Shown: positions 35,567-45,960 of the stretch, in pieces | How the letters are laid out: every line of letters starts with the position of its first letter | Position numbering within the stretch: position 1 is the stretch's first letter | NCBI GenBank assembly: GCA_025331125.1 | Contig: JAOALB010000161.1 | Coordinates: forward strand, 52,671-116,670 | From: Mycogone perniciosa | Lineage: Eukaryota; Ascomycota; Sordariomycetes; Hypocreales; Hypocreaceae | Direction: 5' to 3' | DNA: 64,000 nt | Translations under genes and position numbers: made by a program | Notes under the pieces: model-generated | What the model was told of the DNA's origin: nothing | What the model saw: the letters and a program-made list of their open reading frames with translations, nothing else | Database searches by the model: none

Positions 35567-35577
35567 ATAGCAACTTG
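35567..35577. repeat. Right target-site duplication of the LINE
   Basis: Exact copy of 33710-33720, abutting the A-rich 3' tail of the LINE. Confidence 0.8.
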
Positions 35578-35927
35578 ATCGAGGAAAACTGCCTTCTCCT
35601 GCCCAGCTCCACCTTGGGGGCTTTACATTCTTCCCGCATAGTGGCGTTGTCGGCCCGGAGCTTGAACCCTGACCTACTTACTCGCATATGATACCACTCC
35701 TTGTCTGCTCCATTCCAATAACAGATGAATGGACTGGAACTCCCCCTTTCTACGCCCGTCTGGAACCACTTGATTGCTTTCTGGGGAACATGGAGTCTTG
35801 CCCCGACGTGTCTGCATAATGAAGCGTATCCAGCTGCAGGCCAGTGATCAAGAGGCCATAATAATAACACAATTCGCATCTCCATCATAAATACTAGAAG
35901 GCAAGTAAGTAGATTTTCTCTAGTCAA
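35578..35927 (-). other. Open stretch possibly interrupted by the LINE
   Basis: A minus-strand frame open from 35927 to the LINE boundary encodes about 115 residues (start MTRENLLTCLLVFMMEMRI; later VPQKAIKWFQTGVERG and FICYWNGADKEWYHM). I do not recognise it. The first 30 residues could be a hydrophobic leader or untranslated. If real, the LINE insertion at 33710/35567 has cut it. Confidence 0.25.
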
Positions 35928-36548
35928 CTTCCCGTAATGACTCTTATATAGGAGTCAGGCATAAACTATTATATTACCACTGTGCCTAATTACGATTTTT
36001 AAATTAAGAGCCTTTATAATAGTTTAACCGCTTTTTTTGTTACTTTGCGGAAAGGAAATGCCCTTGCGCGAAGCTTGAAAGTGCTGCCCATACCATCTCT
36101 GTTATTACTGTCTTGCCTTCTCCCGTCAATATTAATCCAACGCCGCCAAACATTCAACCTTGCGCCAAGTTTAAATGTCCTAGTCAAGGGCTTTTCCATC
36201 GAAACTTTTGCAGTAGTTTTTCTTCCTCAATGAACTGCACTCCTTTCCTAGTTCGCAAGGCCTATCATCTATTATTGTGTTCCATCTCCCAGTGTTCCGC
36301 GCCGTTGAGGGTGCACGCTTCGACTTGGAGTCATTTCCACTCCACTCCCCACACCTAAAGGATGTCGTCGTACGAGACGACGGCTGCCAAAAAGGAGATA
36401 TAAGTTAACCCACCTATGAACTCACACCACTGAGGAATTGGACAGTATAACGACCGAGGAACAGAATAACAGCAAGAAAAAGAAGTCCAATGAGTACAGC
36501 TTCATTCACCATGTTCAGCCAAAGTAGCCATTTACCGTCACCAACCAG
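35928..36548. other. Intergenic
   Basis: AT-rich between 35940 and 36040, pyrimidine-rich afterwards. No gene seen. Confidence 0.35.
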
Positions 36549-36639
36549 GTCCAGCGAACACTACTGAGTTCATGGATCAACGTCTTACAGATTGCCGCTC
36601 CAATCGGTATTGTGCTCAACTACGTCAGCTATGCTAGTG
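36549..36639 (+). pseudogene. Exon relic of a vacuolar cation/H+ exchanger
   Basis: Thirty codons between an acceptor-like ACCAG and a donor-like GTATGC read VQRTLLSSWINVLQIAAPIG, then IVLNYV. This resembles the first transmembrane helix region of fungal VCX-type Ca2+/H+ exchangers. Sequence beyond the apparent intron (to GCTTGCAG at about 36708) no longer encodes the expected next helix, and no other exchanger motif is seen. Probably a single surviving exon of a decayed copy. Confidence 0.4.
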
Positions 36640-37120
36640 GTATGCGCTTGGTTGTTGGTCTAATAATGTGCCTCTTTAACACTCTGGTACGCTTGCAGTC
36701 TTTCGGCATGACCCATCTTGCTGTTTGATGGGTTTGGGCGTGTTTGGGTGTGCGCATTTCCCAGAAACAAAGTAGCACAGGTGAGGAAAACAATGAATGA
36801 GTAAGTTTGTCGGCAGGTTCCGTTCCTGGAACACCCAGTACCTTGCATTATAAGAATGAATAGCAATGAGATTCTTTCAAGAGAAGACTCTGGAAACATA
36901 TCATCAAAGTGACCGCAATCAGGCCAAATACCCGCGTGTAAGTATAGAATGTCTATCTATTAAAATCTATGCCAACAGAAAACGCCCCCATCTGAACGCA
37001 GTTATAGGGCTAACTTGCTGGCAAATTAGGTTTGATATGCCTGTTTTTGATGGGTTCGCTTGTACAGCTGTGGGGGTCTCTGTGGCGTCGTACCGTCAGT
37101 ATCTAAACAATTTCGTTGCT

Positions 37121-40100
37121 CTAGAAGCTAGACTTTGCTCTCCCGTCTGCCATCAAGAACAAATCTCTTTGAAGTCCCTCCAAGATCTTCATATCGATCC
37201 TGAGAGAGCTCGTCAATGTGGCAGACTGTCGGAGAAACGCTATCGTCTTGTGGAATAGGGTCCGTAAAAGCTCCTCGTCCACAAATTCATGAAGAACGGG
37301 ATCCTTGAAGGCTGCTGAGAGTACTAGCATGTTTCCCCATTGGCTATACAGTGTGAGTAAATCACGTCTCATACAAGGGCGGGCAATCACTTACGCATGG
37401 GCAGTCCCAAAAACATTGGTAATGATCGGTCGACCACCGCCGAGTCCATGAAAGGCTCGTGTGCTTTCAATCAGTGCCTTAATCCCCTTCCGTGCTAGAT
37501 CAATAATATTGGGGTCGAGCTGGCTAGGTGTTTTCGTACTCGGCTGGATGTACGGTGTCATGATCCCATCCCGGAATTCTGACATGACAGCCACGTTGGG
37601 ACTTGACGGATGACGGCTGACCTCGAGGGACCATTGCAAAATCTGCCTGACAAACGGGCGATATGTGATGACCTGAGCTCCCCAATACTTGGCCCTTAGC
37701 CGTGCTGACAGAATGTCACTTGCAGGTGGGTCATCCTCATGAAAGAGAAAGCTTGGTGCAACCCAATTCATGCCAGAAACAGCATCGGCCATAAGCCTTA
37801 CGTTCCTGAATTTGTCTGGTCTAGCTCGATTGGAGTCGTCTGGGGAGTAGAACATGCGATGAATGCTGTTCAAGTGCGTCCGAAGATACAGCTGCCCGGG
37901 GTAGCTGTCTAAAACACTCTGGTCGAACCCTTCGACAATGCTCATGTTAGGGTGCGGCATGTTGTCCTCGTACTGTAGAAGGCCGGAAGGAGGCAACGGA
38001 AGCTCGGCAATCAAATCACTAACATAGGTTAGTACATACTAAAACAGTAGGCCGCTCACAACCTTGTGCGCCGGAATCCTACCTCTCAAGTTGCAGACAG
38101 GTCCAGAACACCAGAGCAAGTTGGTTATACTTGGGTTCGCTGATTAAGATGTTGTTCTGTTTCGCTTCTTGTAGTTTGGACAGACTCCTGTGTCTGAAAT
38201 TAGATGATAGATGGGGAAGTATGTTTCTTGCTGAAGACTTACGGTCTTATGATGACCTGCAGCTTATGACTTGCTCTGTGAACAAAGGCAAAGCTCTCTA
38301 ATGGCCGCCCAAGCTGCCCCTGATACAGCCCGGCAAAGATATCGGCGTAAACGTTCTTCATGTTATGGTATGACCCCGTGTGATTTCCCAGAATGTCTGT
38401 CGCCATGGCGAAATACTCCAAGCCCGGGATGACCTCATAATTCTTCTTCAAGTTGTACCCTGTGCGAACGCCGCTAGGACCGTGGATAGATGATCTCCTG
38501 CTCTGGTTTCCACGTTCATGTTCATTTGGTGATGGTAAGCCGGACGATTGCGAATGTGATAAAAAGCCAGGAGGTGATCCCTGGGTTGGTGATGGAGGAA
38601 CTCCATTGCGGGATACCGGGCTGCCGTGGGCCATAGGGTCGGTTGCGAAAACCGCACCAGGAACGTTTTCCCGGTATTGACAGATCTTTCCAAGGGCCAA
38701 TATCACAAGAATCAGTGCGCTGTGAATAGAGCGACTGGGTTTCCCCAGCCGAACGGGGGCCGGCGTTGACGGTATTTCCAATTCCGGTGATCGTTTCCTC
38801 TTCGAACCAGTCATCTCGGGGGGATTTTGAGAGACTGCAAACGTAGGTGGCTTTGCGTGGGGCTGCGGCTTCAGCGACTTAGACGGTACAGTAGGAAAGT
38901 CTTCCACAAAGTTCCTAAACCAGCCCTCAAGCAATTTTGGGTTGATGATAGGATGCATGTTCAATATGTGCGTCTTGAAACTCTCCAAGTACGACATAAT
39001 TTTAGCTTCCGTAAAATCCGGGTTACCATCAAACCCAAGAACGCCACCTCGGTATTCGACTTGGTCGCCAGGGCTGATGCCACCAAACTGGCCCCAGTCT
39101 GCAGCTGGAGATGATGACGCTGCATCAGACAATTCATCTGCCATATCGATTGTGCCATAATCTCCCAGGTCTTTGTTGTACTTTGTCGAAACTGCGTCTT
39201 CACCTTGCCCATATACCTTCACTATCCCTCGACATTGCTCAATACTTATGGGATATTCTCTGGCAAATCGAACTCCTTCCCGATCTAGGTGGTGTTGTGT
39301 CAACACTTTGATCGGGTCCCATTCCAAAAGTAGTCCGGCCAGTGTAGTATGATTAATCGGGATTGCTGGTTCTCCTGGGGCAACAGGTGGACCCGGTTCT
39401 GCCTCTATTTCATCTTCAACCATCATCGAGTCGGTTGATAGCGTTGCTTGGTCTCGCACAGGCGTGTCCACAAAGGAGCGATTAAAGGGCTGTTCATCCA
39501 ACCGGGCAATTGGAGAATCAGGAACGGCTTTGAACTCTTCATCCTAAATGTGGTCTTGTTTACCCTGAAAGACGCCGGCGCTTCGGGAGAAGACGGACTC
39601 CATCTTGGTTAGCCTTTCGTCCATATGACCGAAACGGTCTGCCAGGGCGGCAAGTGTATCTCGCATCGCTGCAATGCCCTCAAGAATATCGGCTTGTGCT
39701 TTATCAGTGCTATATGATCATGTCAGCCAGCTCCTCGAGCTCATCAACATTAACCAGAGCTTACGCCTTTGGCACTGGATCTCGATATCGGCATTCGGTG
39801 CCCTTGTCCCTGCATGTTTTACATGGCTTAGTCTCGTCGCATTTTGCCTTGAGTTGTCGGCATTGGTCACATGCCTGGGAATATAATCAGCCTCCGCCCG
39901 AGAGCAAATGTGGAAGGCTACTGGCTCAGACCTGGGAGACTCTAGTGTTTTTCTTCATGGACACTGACGAGTAGATGCTGCAGAAGGGCTCCTGTGGTGT
40001 TTGGTGATTTCCTGATGGCTCGTATGGAGTTTGGTGTGGCGTCGGCGTTGGCGCATAATGTGGAGTACGGCAACCTCTCAGTGTGGGAGACACCGACGAT

Positions 40101-40684
40101 CCGTTATCGTAGTCCATGTGTCGCGGTTGACTATCCAAAAAGGCCGGTGGTGGCGGAAAAGATTGAGGATGAGGGGTTGGGACAAGCTGCTGCGGCGTCG
40201 GCGGTACGGACTCTGGCGCATGTCCTGTTGGGTCGGGTCGGCGAGTGTCCTCGGCAGGCTCTCGCTTTATTATAGCCTCTCGGTGAGGATATACATGATG
40301 GTGATGCACTGGTGAAGGAAACCGTGGTTGTCCCTGCTGCGGCGGCGGTGGAGGTTGCTGGTAAGGCTCCTGGTCGTGGTGTCGACGGTCAATATCCGGA
40401 TGATGCTGAACGTGCCCATAAACAGGACCCAGAGTCGACGGCGCAGAAGGAAGGTCTGAGGGGCGAGGCGGGTACGGTTGATATGGACTCGGGATCGAAG
40501 GGTGAAGTCGAGTCAGCGGATGACCATGAGGATGCGGAAGAGAATTGGAGTGATGATGCGGCATCTGGCCTTCAGGAGTTGACAGAGATGATTGAGAGAC
40601 GGGAATTTGCTTGGCTTGGTCTGCTAATATGTAGTGCACTGGCGAGTTGTTCTGGTAATGCTTGCTAGTAGATTGAAGAAGCAT
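37121..40684 (-). pseudogene. Zn2Cys6 transcription factor interrupted by one in-frame TAG
   Basis: Six exons: 40684-39932, 39874-39765, 39709-38243, 38193-38083, 38018-37395, 37343-37121, totalling 3288 nt with consistent phases. The first 250 residues are Pro/His/Gln-rich. Then a canonical binuclear cluster follows (C-x2-C-x6-C-x5-C-x2-C-x6-C; ACDQCRQLKAKCDETKPC) and a dimerisation helix (DKAQADILEGIAAMRDTLAA). The rest is a fungal-TF regulatory region (YLESFKTHILNMHPIINPKL; SALILVILALGKICQYREN; KLQVIIRPHRSLSKLQEA; VFWTCLQLESDLIAELPLP; YLRTHLNSIHRMFY). A TAG at 39544-39546 stops translation 342 residues in, just after the helix, while the frame is otherwise open for 750 more codons. The normal product would be an about 1095-residue DNA-binding regulator. 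As read, only the DNA-binding part is made unless the stop is read through or is an error. Confidence 0.85.
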
Positions 40685-42089
40685 GGCTGGGATTATATGG
40701 TGATGGTCATGAGAGATGGTCGCGGTGTAATTGTAAAGGTCTAAAATGCTTAGTGGATTGTATGATAATAGACGCAACAAAGTTGAATTTATTCTTGTTT
40801 ATAAGGGGGACATGACCCTTCTAAGATGTCCATATAAATATATTTATATTCTCTACAAACAATTATCAGTCCTTGCGTGGGAATCATGTGCTCTTATGAG
40901 TACAGTTCTCAGGGATCAGATGGGTTGAGCAGCAGTCATAAGCCACAAAGCAAAAAACGGAGATCTGATAAGACATAGAGTTCAGCCCCGATGCATCTCC
41001 ACAGACTCAAGTCTCAGCCCTGCCACATTTGATTAAAGTCTTTTGCTAGGATTGGATAAGTGGTTGTGAAGTTTGTGGTCTTTTTACTTGTCTACATCTT
41101 TAGCGTTCGTGTTTGTGAGTGCGTACAGGAATGAGAATGTGTGTACGGAGTACTCCGTACGATGGGTAGGATTTAATGCCAGAAAGGAATGCGGAACATT
41201 ACATACACAAGGAATAATGTGTGCGGAGCACGTACTCCATACTCCGTAGAGTATACACTAGTAATAATGCCTGTCCTGGGTGGGCACAGATCATAAATGG
41301 TTGGGCATCCCTGTCGACATACGGAAGGCCGTAAGGCCTTCCGTACGATATCCCTTACGCCCCCACATTAGCACCATGAGGAATTATAGTCTTGCGGCGG
41401 CTCACTGGTGAAAATAAGTAACAGTGCTACTACCTTGAACGAGTTTTCCTTTAGAGCACGGTACTCCGCGATGCTATCCCTAGACCATTTTATCCTCCAT
41501 GAATTTTTAACCACCATGGCCATAAATCGAGACCACTCTCTGCCAAGCGTCCCTTTTAAGGAGCTCAGTTAACGCCGTCATTTTTTCGAGTCCACAAGCA
41601 GGAGCATCAGGACAAAGTCACCAGTCCATATGATCCGACGTTTGTGAGAAAGGACGAGCAGCGCGTGTCGGGCTTCACATTTATGTAGGTGTTGATTTAT
41701 CTTCCCAATCTCCAATGAGACGTGATTGATCGAAATCTCTTAAGAAGCCAAAGCAAACAATTACCGTAGCTAGCTGTCCACTAGTCTATTTCACCATCTC
41801 AATGGAACGGAGGCTAGTTTTGAGCAGGAAGGCCACACATAAGTTCACAAGAGCGGAAGGCAAATCTTGGGGTGCGATTGTAGGGCTAGTGTACATGCAT
41901 ACTTCAACAGAATTGATGAGCCAATGCACGTTACATGTTGTGGAAGTGGTATCTGACGCGGAGCACCAATTATCATTTACATGGCCCCCAGCCGTACGTA
42001 CATGTATATAGACATGGGCTTTGTTTGGCTAAACATGTGCTGAGATGGTGAGCTACTTTCAAGGCATGATGAGTGACGACGGGTTGTTC
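40685..42089. other. Upstream region of the Zn2Cys6 gene, with palindromic motifs
   Basis: No gene. A perfect 18-bp palindrome GTACGGAGTACTCCGTAC is at 41143-41160, and further ACTCCGTA words are at about 41230-41260. A hairpin with 11-bp arms (TACGGAAGGCC / GGCCTTCCGTA) is at 41320-41345. The flank of the inverted minisatellite element begins by about 42010. Confidence 0.5.
41143..41160. promoter_or_regulatory. Palindrome CGG-N6-CCG, dispersed motif
   Basis: GTACGGAGTACTCCGTAC is a perfect palindrome about 460 bp upstream of the Zn2Cys6 gene start. Its inner part has the CGG-N6-CCG form bound by many Zn2Cys6 dimers. The word is also scattered through gene-free parts of the window, so a binding role is only a possibility. 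Confidence 0.3.
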
Positions 42090-42275
42090 CAATAAAATGT
42101 GGTTGACAAAACGCAGTGGTGTGTCGAAAGTGGTGGTGTGTCGAAAGTGGTGGTGTGGCAGTGGTGTGTCGAAAGTGGTTGACAAAACGCAGTGGTGTGC
42201 CGAAAGTGATTGACAAAACGCAGTGGTGTGTTGAAAGTGGTTGACAAAACGCAGTGGTGTGTTGAAAGTGGTTAA
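42090..42275 (-). repeat. 32-bp minisatellite, second locus, inverted
   Basis: Five to six copies of the unit seen at 14.1 kb, here on the minus strand (GTGGTTGACAAAACGCAGTG on the plus strand, then GTGTGTCGAAA). Two short partial units of GTGGTGTGTCGAAA occur near 42117-42150. The right-hand flank on the plus strand starts with AACACTGTC; the left flank (42010-42070) matches the right flank of the 14-kb locus after reversal. Long open frames through the array are repeat artefacts. Confidence 0.85.
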
Positions 42276-42803
42276 CACTGTCGGTATCAACATATGGCCT
42301 TATTGTTGGTGACAATCGCCCCACCGAAGAAACAATTAGCGTTATTGTTGTCGTTGCCTGGCACAAAAGCAACAAAAGTCAATTCTGACCCTATTTCCTT
42401 AGTTGTCCTCTTATGGCTATGTAAGCATGTACGAAGTACTCCGCAGCAGTGTGAAAGTCTGGGGGCCGTTTCTGAATATGGATGTATAAAATCCGCCGAT
42501 GCCGTGCCAGATTGACCCACAAAATTATTCGAATCGTATGGGAAAGAATCCAGTAGTAAGTACTGTATAGGTACCTATAAATACTGTATGCATACATGTA
42601 CATCATTGTATAGTCGCGGCTGACTCCACCTAAAGGCAAATACGACCTAAATCTTGTGCCTTCATTCGTCCACCGCACGGAGGCTGCATAAGTGAAGAGG
42701 GCTATTGGCCTCATCCATTGCGCTCATATCACTATACTCTACACACTTTGCGTCGTGCTCCTTTTTTCTGCCCCAGGGCCTTCATCGCCGAGCACTGCGC
42801 GCT
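42276..42803. other. Intergenic
   Basis: Promoter side of the 42804 gene, with a GTACGAAGTACTCCGCAG variant of the dispersed palindrome near 42428. No gene seen. Confidence 0.35.
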
Positions 42804-43865
42804 ATGGCCCGCAAAATGGCGGCATCCAGATTATCGCCATACGAAAAACGTCCGCGCCGACCTGCTGAAGGCTCGCTCTACACCACTTTGCGCCAGTATC
42901 CTAGACAGGCACTCTTGGTGTGCCCAGACAAGTGGACAGATTTTCACACCAGACTCCTCGGAGTGGAATTCCACGAACTATCCGCGTGCGATAAGCCCAA
43001 GCCGCACGGTGCGCCTAGGTTTTCACCAACAGAAGGTCACTTGCAGCCATCGGAGACGATCAAGACCCTGTGTAGTGCCCTGGATGAGATGCTTGGAAAT
43101 CAGGATTCTCGTGCTATCAATACAACTCTCAATATACTGTGGCCAAACGCTTTCCACAAACCACTCAATCGTTCCAAATTATACCTCTTCGACGGCAACA
43201 AGGTGTATCATGATGTAGTGTCTGTGCACACTATCTGGAATTTCCCCTCTGACACCTCAAGAGGTTCATCACAACACTCCTCCGAGGTTCCTACACGCCC
43301 TACCAAGTCCTCTGGTCCCCCGTCATTAAGTCTGGAAGTCCACAACCCGACTGACTCACCTATGATGTGCTATATCGGGCAGAAGAACCTAGCATTAATG
43401 TCACTGGAGTCTATTGGTACTCTAGGAGTGGGAACCTATGAAAATGGGCCCGCTTCCCAGTTAATGGAGCTCCAACCCATGTGTTTTCCAGGCATATTCC
43501 TGGCCATGGCACAACGGCACTTCTATCCTGACTCAACGACAAAGCCTAGATCGGAGTTCAAGAACCTGAAACTGAGGATACTAACTCACGACGACAACCC
43601 CCCTGCTCCTACATTTTTAGTCTATACAGGCTATGTCACATCGCAGTTCTTGCAGTGGTTTCACGATCCGTTGAGTTCTCCCCGTGTGGGTATAAATGTG
43701 CCAGGGATCAAGATTGAGTACACAAGAGTTCCCATTTGGCCAATCTTAGGTCTTCGAGAACGACTTGGCAAGGCTATTGGAGAAGATGTTGTGGGAAAAT
43801 TCGATCCAAGTCAGATGAAAACATGGCTAGACGATGGCTCGTTTATGGCTTGTGAAACGTCTTGA
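42804..43865 (+). CDS. Hypothetical protein, 353 aa
   Basis: Single exon. The frame is open from 42705 but the first ATG is at 42804 (MARKMAASRL). I do not recognise a domain. Composition is globular and protein-like: residues about 240-345 (KNLKLRILTHDDN, TFLVYTGYVTSQFLQWFHDP, IKIEYTRVPIWPILGLRERL) look like a mixed alpha/beta fold. The middle (SRGSSQHSSEVPTRPTKSSG) is a disordered spacer. No signal peptide and no repeats. Possibly a lineage-restricted family; no same-strand partner nearby. Confidence 0.6.
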   Translation: MARKMAASRLSPYEKRPRRPAEGSLYTTLRQYPRQALLVCPDKWTDFHTRLLGVEFHELSACDKPKPHGAPRFSPTEGHLQPSETIKTLCSALDEMLGNQDSRAINTTLNILWPNAFHKPLNRSKLYLFDGNKVYHDVVSVHTIWNFPSDTSRGSSQHSSEVPTRPTKSSGPPSLSLEVHNPTDSPMMCYIGQKNLALMSLESIGTLGVGTYENGPASQLMELQPMCFPGIFLAMAQRHFYPDSTTKPRSEFKNLKLRILTHDDNPPAPTFLVYTGYVTSQFLQWFHDPLSSPRVGINVPGIKIEYTRVPIWPILGLRERLGKAIGEDVVGKFDPSQMKTWLDDGSFMACETS

Positions 43866-45960
43866 CAAAGTCATGGGTTTAAACGTACCTGGATGTCTGA
43901 AGCTATGGCGGTAGCGAATGGCTATGTGTCTTCGAAAAGAGAGTGCTGCTCTTTCCTGTGTGACCGTCGTCTACGGATAAGTTGTGCTCGGATAATCATC
44001 GATGACGGGACTGTGGCTGTCATGCTCGTCATTTTCAGTGATGGCTCGTGGTTCTGTCCCATTAGCATGTAGTATAGTACTAGGACATCGCTTTGGTAGG
44101 GGGGTTGTTGAACTAATAGGATAGTTTGCAATGGATTTATTGGGCATAGACTTGAGGAAGCTGCCGCGCTTGGTAGCATCAGCTACTGCTAGTTCAGTCC
44201 TTTTGTGTCCAAGTCTTGATAAACTGAGAACTTTTCATATTTAGCATAGATCTAACTGTTATTCAATCGCGCCGTTACAACTAGGAAACCACCTCTTTTA
44301 CATCGAGAGCATCAACGAATCTGCTAGCGTAACCCAATCGTTTCGTTTCATCCATTCTTGCGACGTGGATAATGGCATCAAGAACCTGGGCCACACACTC
44401 AGGAAAGCGTTCGGGTGTCCGAGATCGGAAGGTTTCTTTGACTGGATCGATGGCCCCTAGCACCTTTACCGAGCACACATAGAACTCGGTGCCGAATCAA
44501 CAGAGGTGCGGCGGCCCATGCCTGATCCCTTTGCGATGTGAGATGCGAGGATAGGAACGGAGGTTCTTTGGACCTTGCGTTGGGGTGATTCGCAGACAAC
44601 TTATCCAGGGATATCTTATATGGACCTGAGTAAACTGGGGCGGCGAAGCGTCGGGGACTTGTACCCGAATGCTAGCACGCGTGTTCGCTCATGCCTCACA
44701 ACTTACTTAGCCATATCGTACACTACGGCTACGAACGCGGTCGCAAGGAACAATCAAGGAGAGGTTCGCATTGCGGATCGCTCAGGATCCCACTACCCAG
44801 CAAATCGTGTGTTCTATCTTTCTCCTGACCTTTAGGTTCCAACATCAGCTGATTATTCACCAATAAGTTATCATGCAAGCTCAAGGTGAGCAAAAATTAT
44901 GCCGGCATCTGGGAAGCTTCGGTGTGAAAGAGCATCCACTTATTGGTTTGGTCTAACGAAACCCTGACCCATGTTCCCAAGCCACCGTGAGTGTATCTAT
45001 CACTCCCATTATGGAGGGATGTGTGTTGCCTTGGCATTTATTGGGTGGGAATGGCGGTGAAGATTCTCACCCCATTACGTCGCCGTCGTCTCACCCTTAC
45101 CTTGCTTGCAGACTTCTTATAAGATATCGACAAATCGCCTCTTAAGAAAGTCGTTAACGATAGTCATCCTGTCCATGGATGAATCACGTGACCGAAATCA
45201 AGAATTAATTGGTGCTGGCTCCTACGATTGATATTTTTTCATTTCGCCAGTTATGCGAGAGAGAAAAAAGACCAAAAAACCAACAGTGCCATGCAACATT
45301 GCAACGATGATTCCATATCACCAGGCAGGCACATTCGCATGTTCAACAGAAAATAAACGCAAGCAACAAAGCTAGCTGATGGCGATAAATGTGGCCTTCG
45401 GGGCTTCCGTAAGGGTTTGATGTATAACCATACTGCATCCTAAGGGGGATTGAGCGACTTTCATTCTCATCAGTTCTGCTCTTCGCCAACTCTACTCCGT
45501 ACCTGTATGGAGTGCTTGTTGACGAATGAATGTGGTTTTAGACTCGCTGACTAATTGGGCTCTGCACTAGTTACCCGGCACCGTTAGAGATCCACCTTGG
45601 GGGTTCCACATGGAATGCTGTAACTACCAAAATACATATAGGTATTTGGATATGCAAAACGTTCGTCAGGTGTTCCATTGAATGACCAGCTGATTTTGTA
45701 TCTACTTCATGCAAGCTCCTACCTCCGAAAGAACATGCTTAGCACTGGGAGCCAGACATGGTGGAAGGCAGGGAGGATAAAGCGCGCTAATCTAAATTCA
45801 GTCAAGCGATGAACATCGGGTCTACCATTCTCCGTCCACATCGCACGTGTTTGATCAACGGAATATAGAGCGTACTCCCTACTACACCATATGCTTGCTC
45901 ACGTTGATTCGGGCATGTCAACGCCGCCACCTCAGCTTTCCTCTCCTTGCTAACCCGAAC
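43866..45960. other. Gene-poor stretch, one weak minus-strand frame
   Basis: A minus-strand segment at 44281-44599 has two overlapping protein-like frames (RERFPECVAQVL-type helix in one, RSKEPPFLSSHLTSQ in the other) that may be a broken exon. I cannot build a model. Other frames are unsupported. An ACTCCGTACCTGTATGGAGT near-palindrome lies at about 45495. Confidence 0.35.

Noticed and set aside
35244..35570. Extension of the minus-strand frame 35927-35244 into the LINE
   Set aside because: The part left of 35567 is antisense LINE sequence; only 35578-35927 can be host sequence.
39994..40668. Plus-strand frames opposite the N-terminal part of the Zn2Cys6 gene
   Set aside because: They come from the Pro/His/Gln-rich low-complexity coding sequence on the minus strand, which joins by clean splicing to the zinc cluster.
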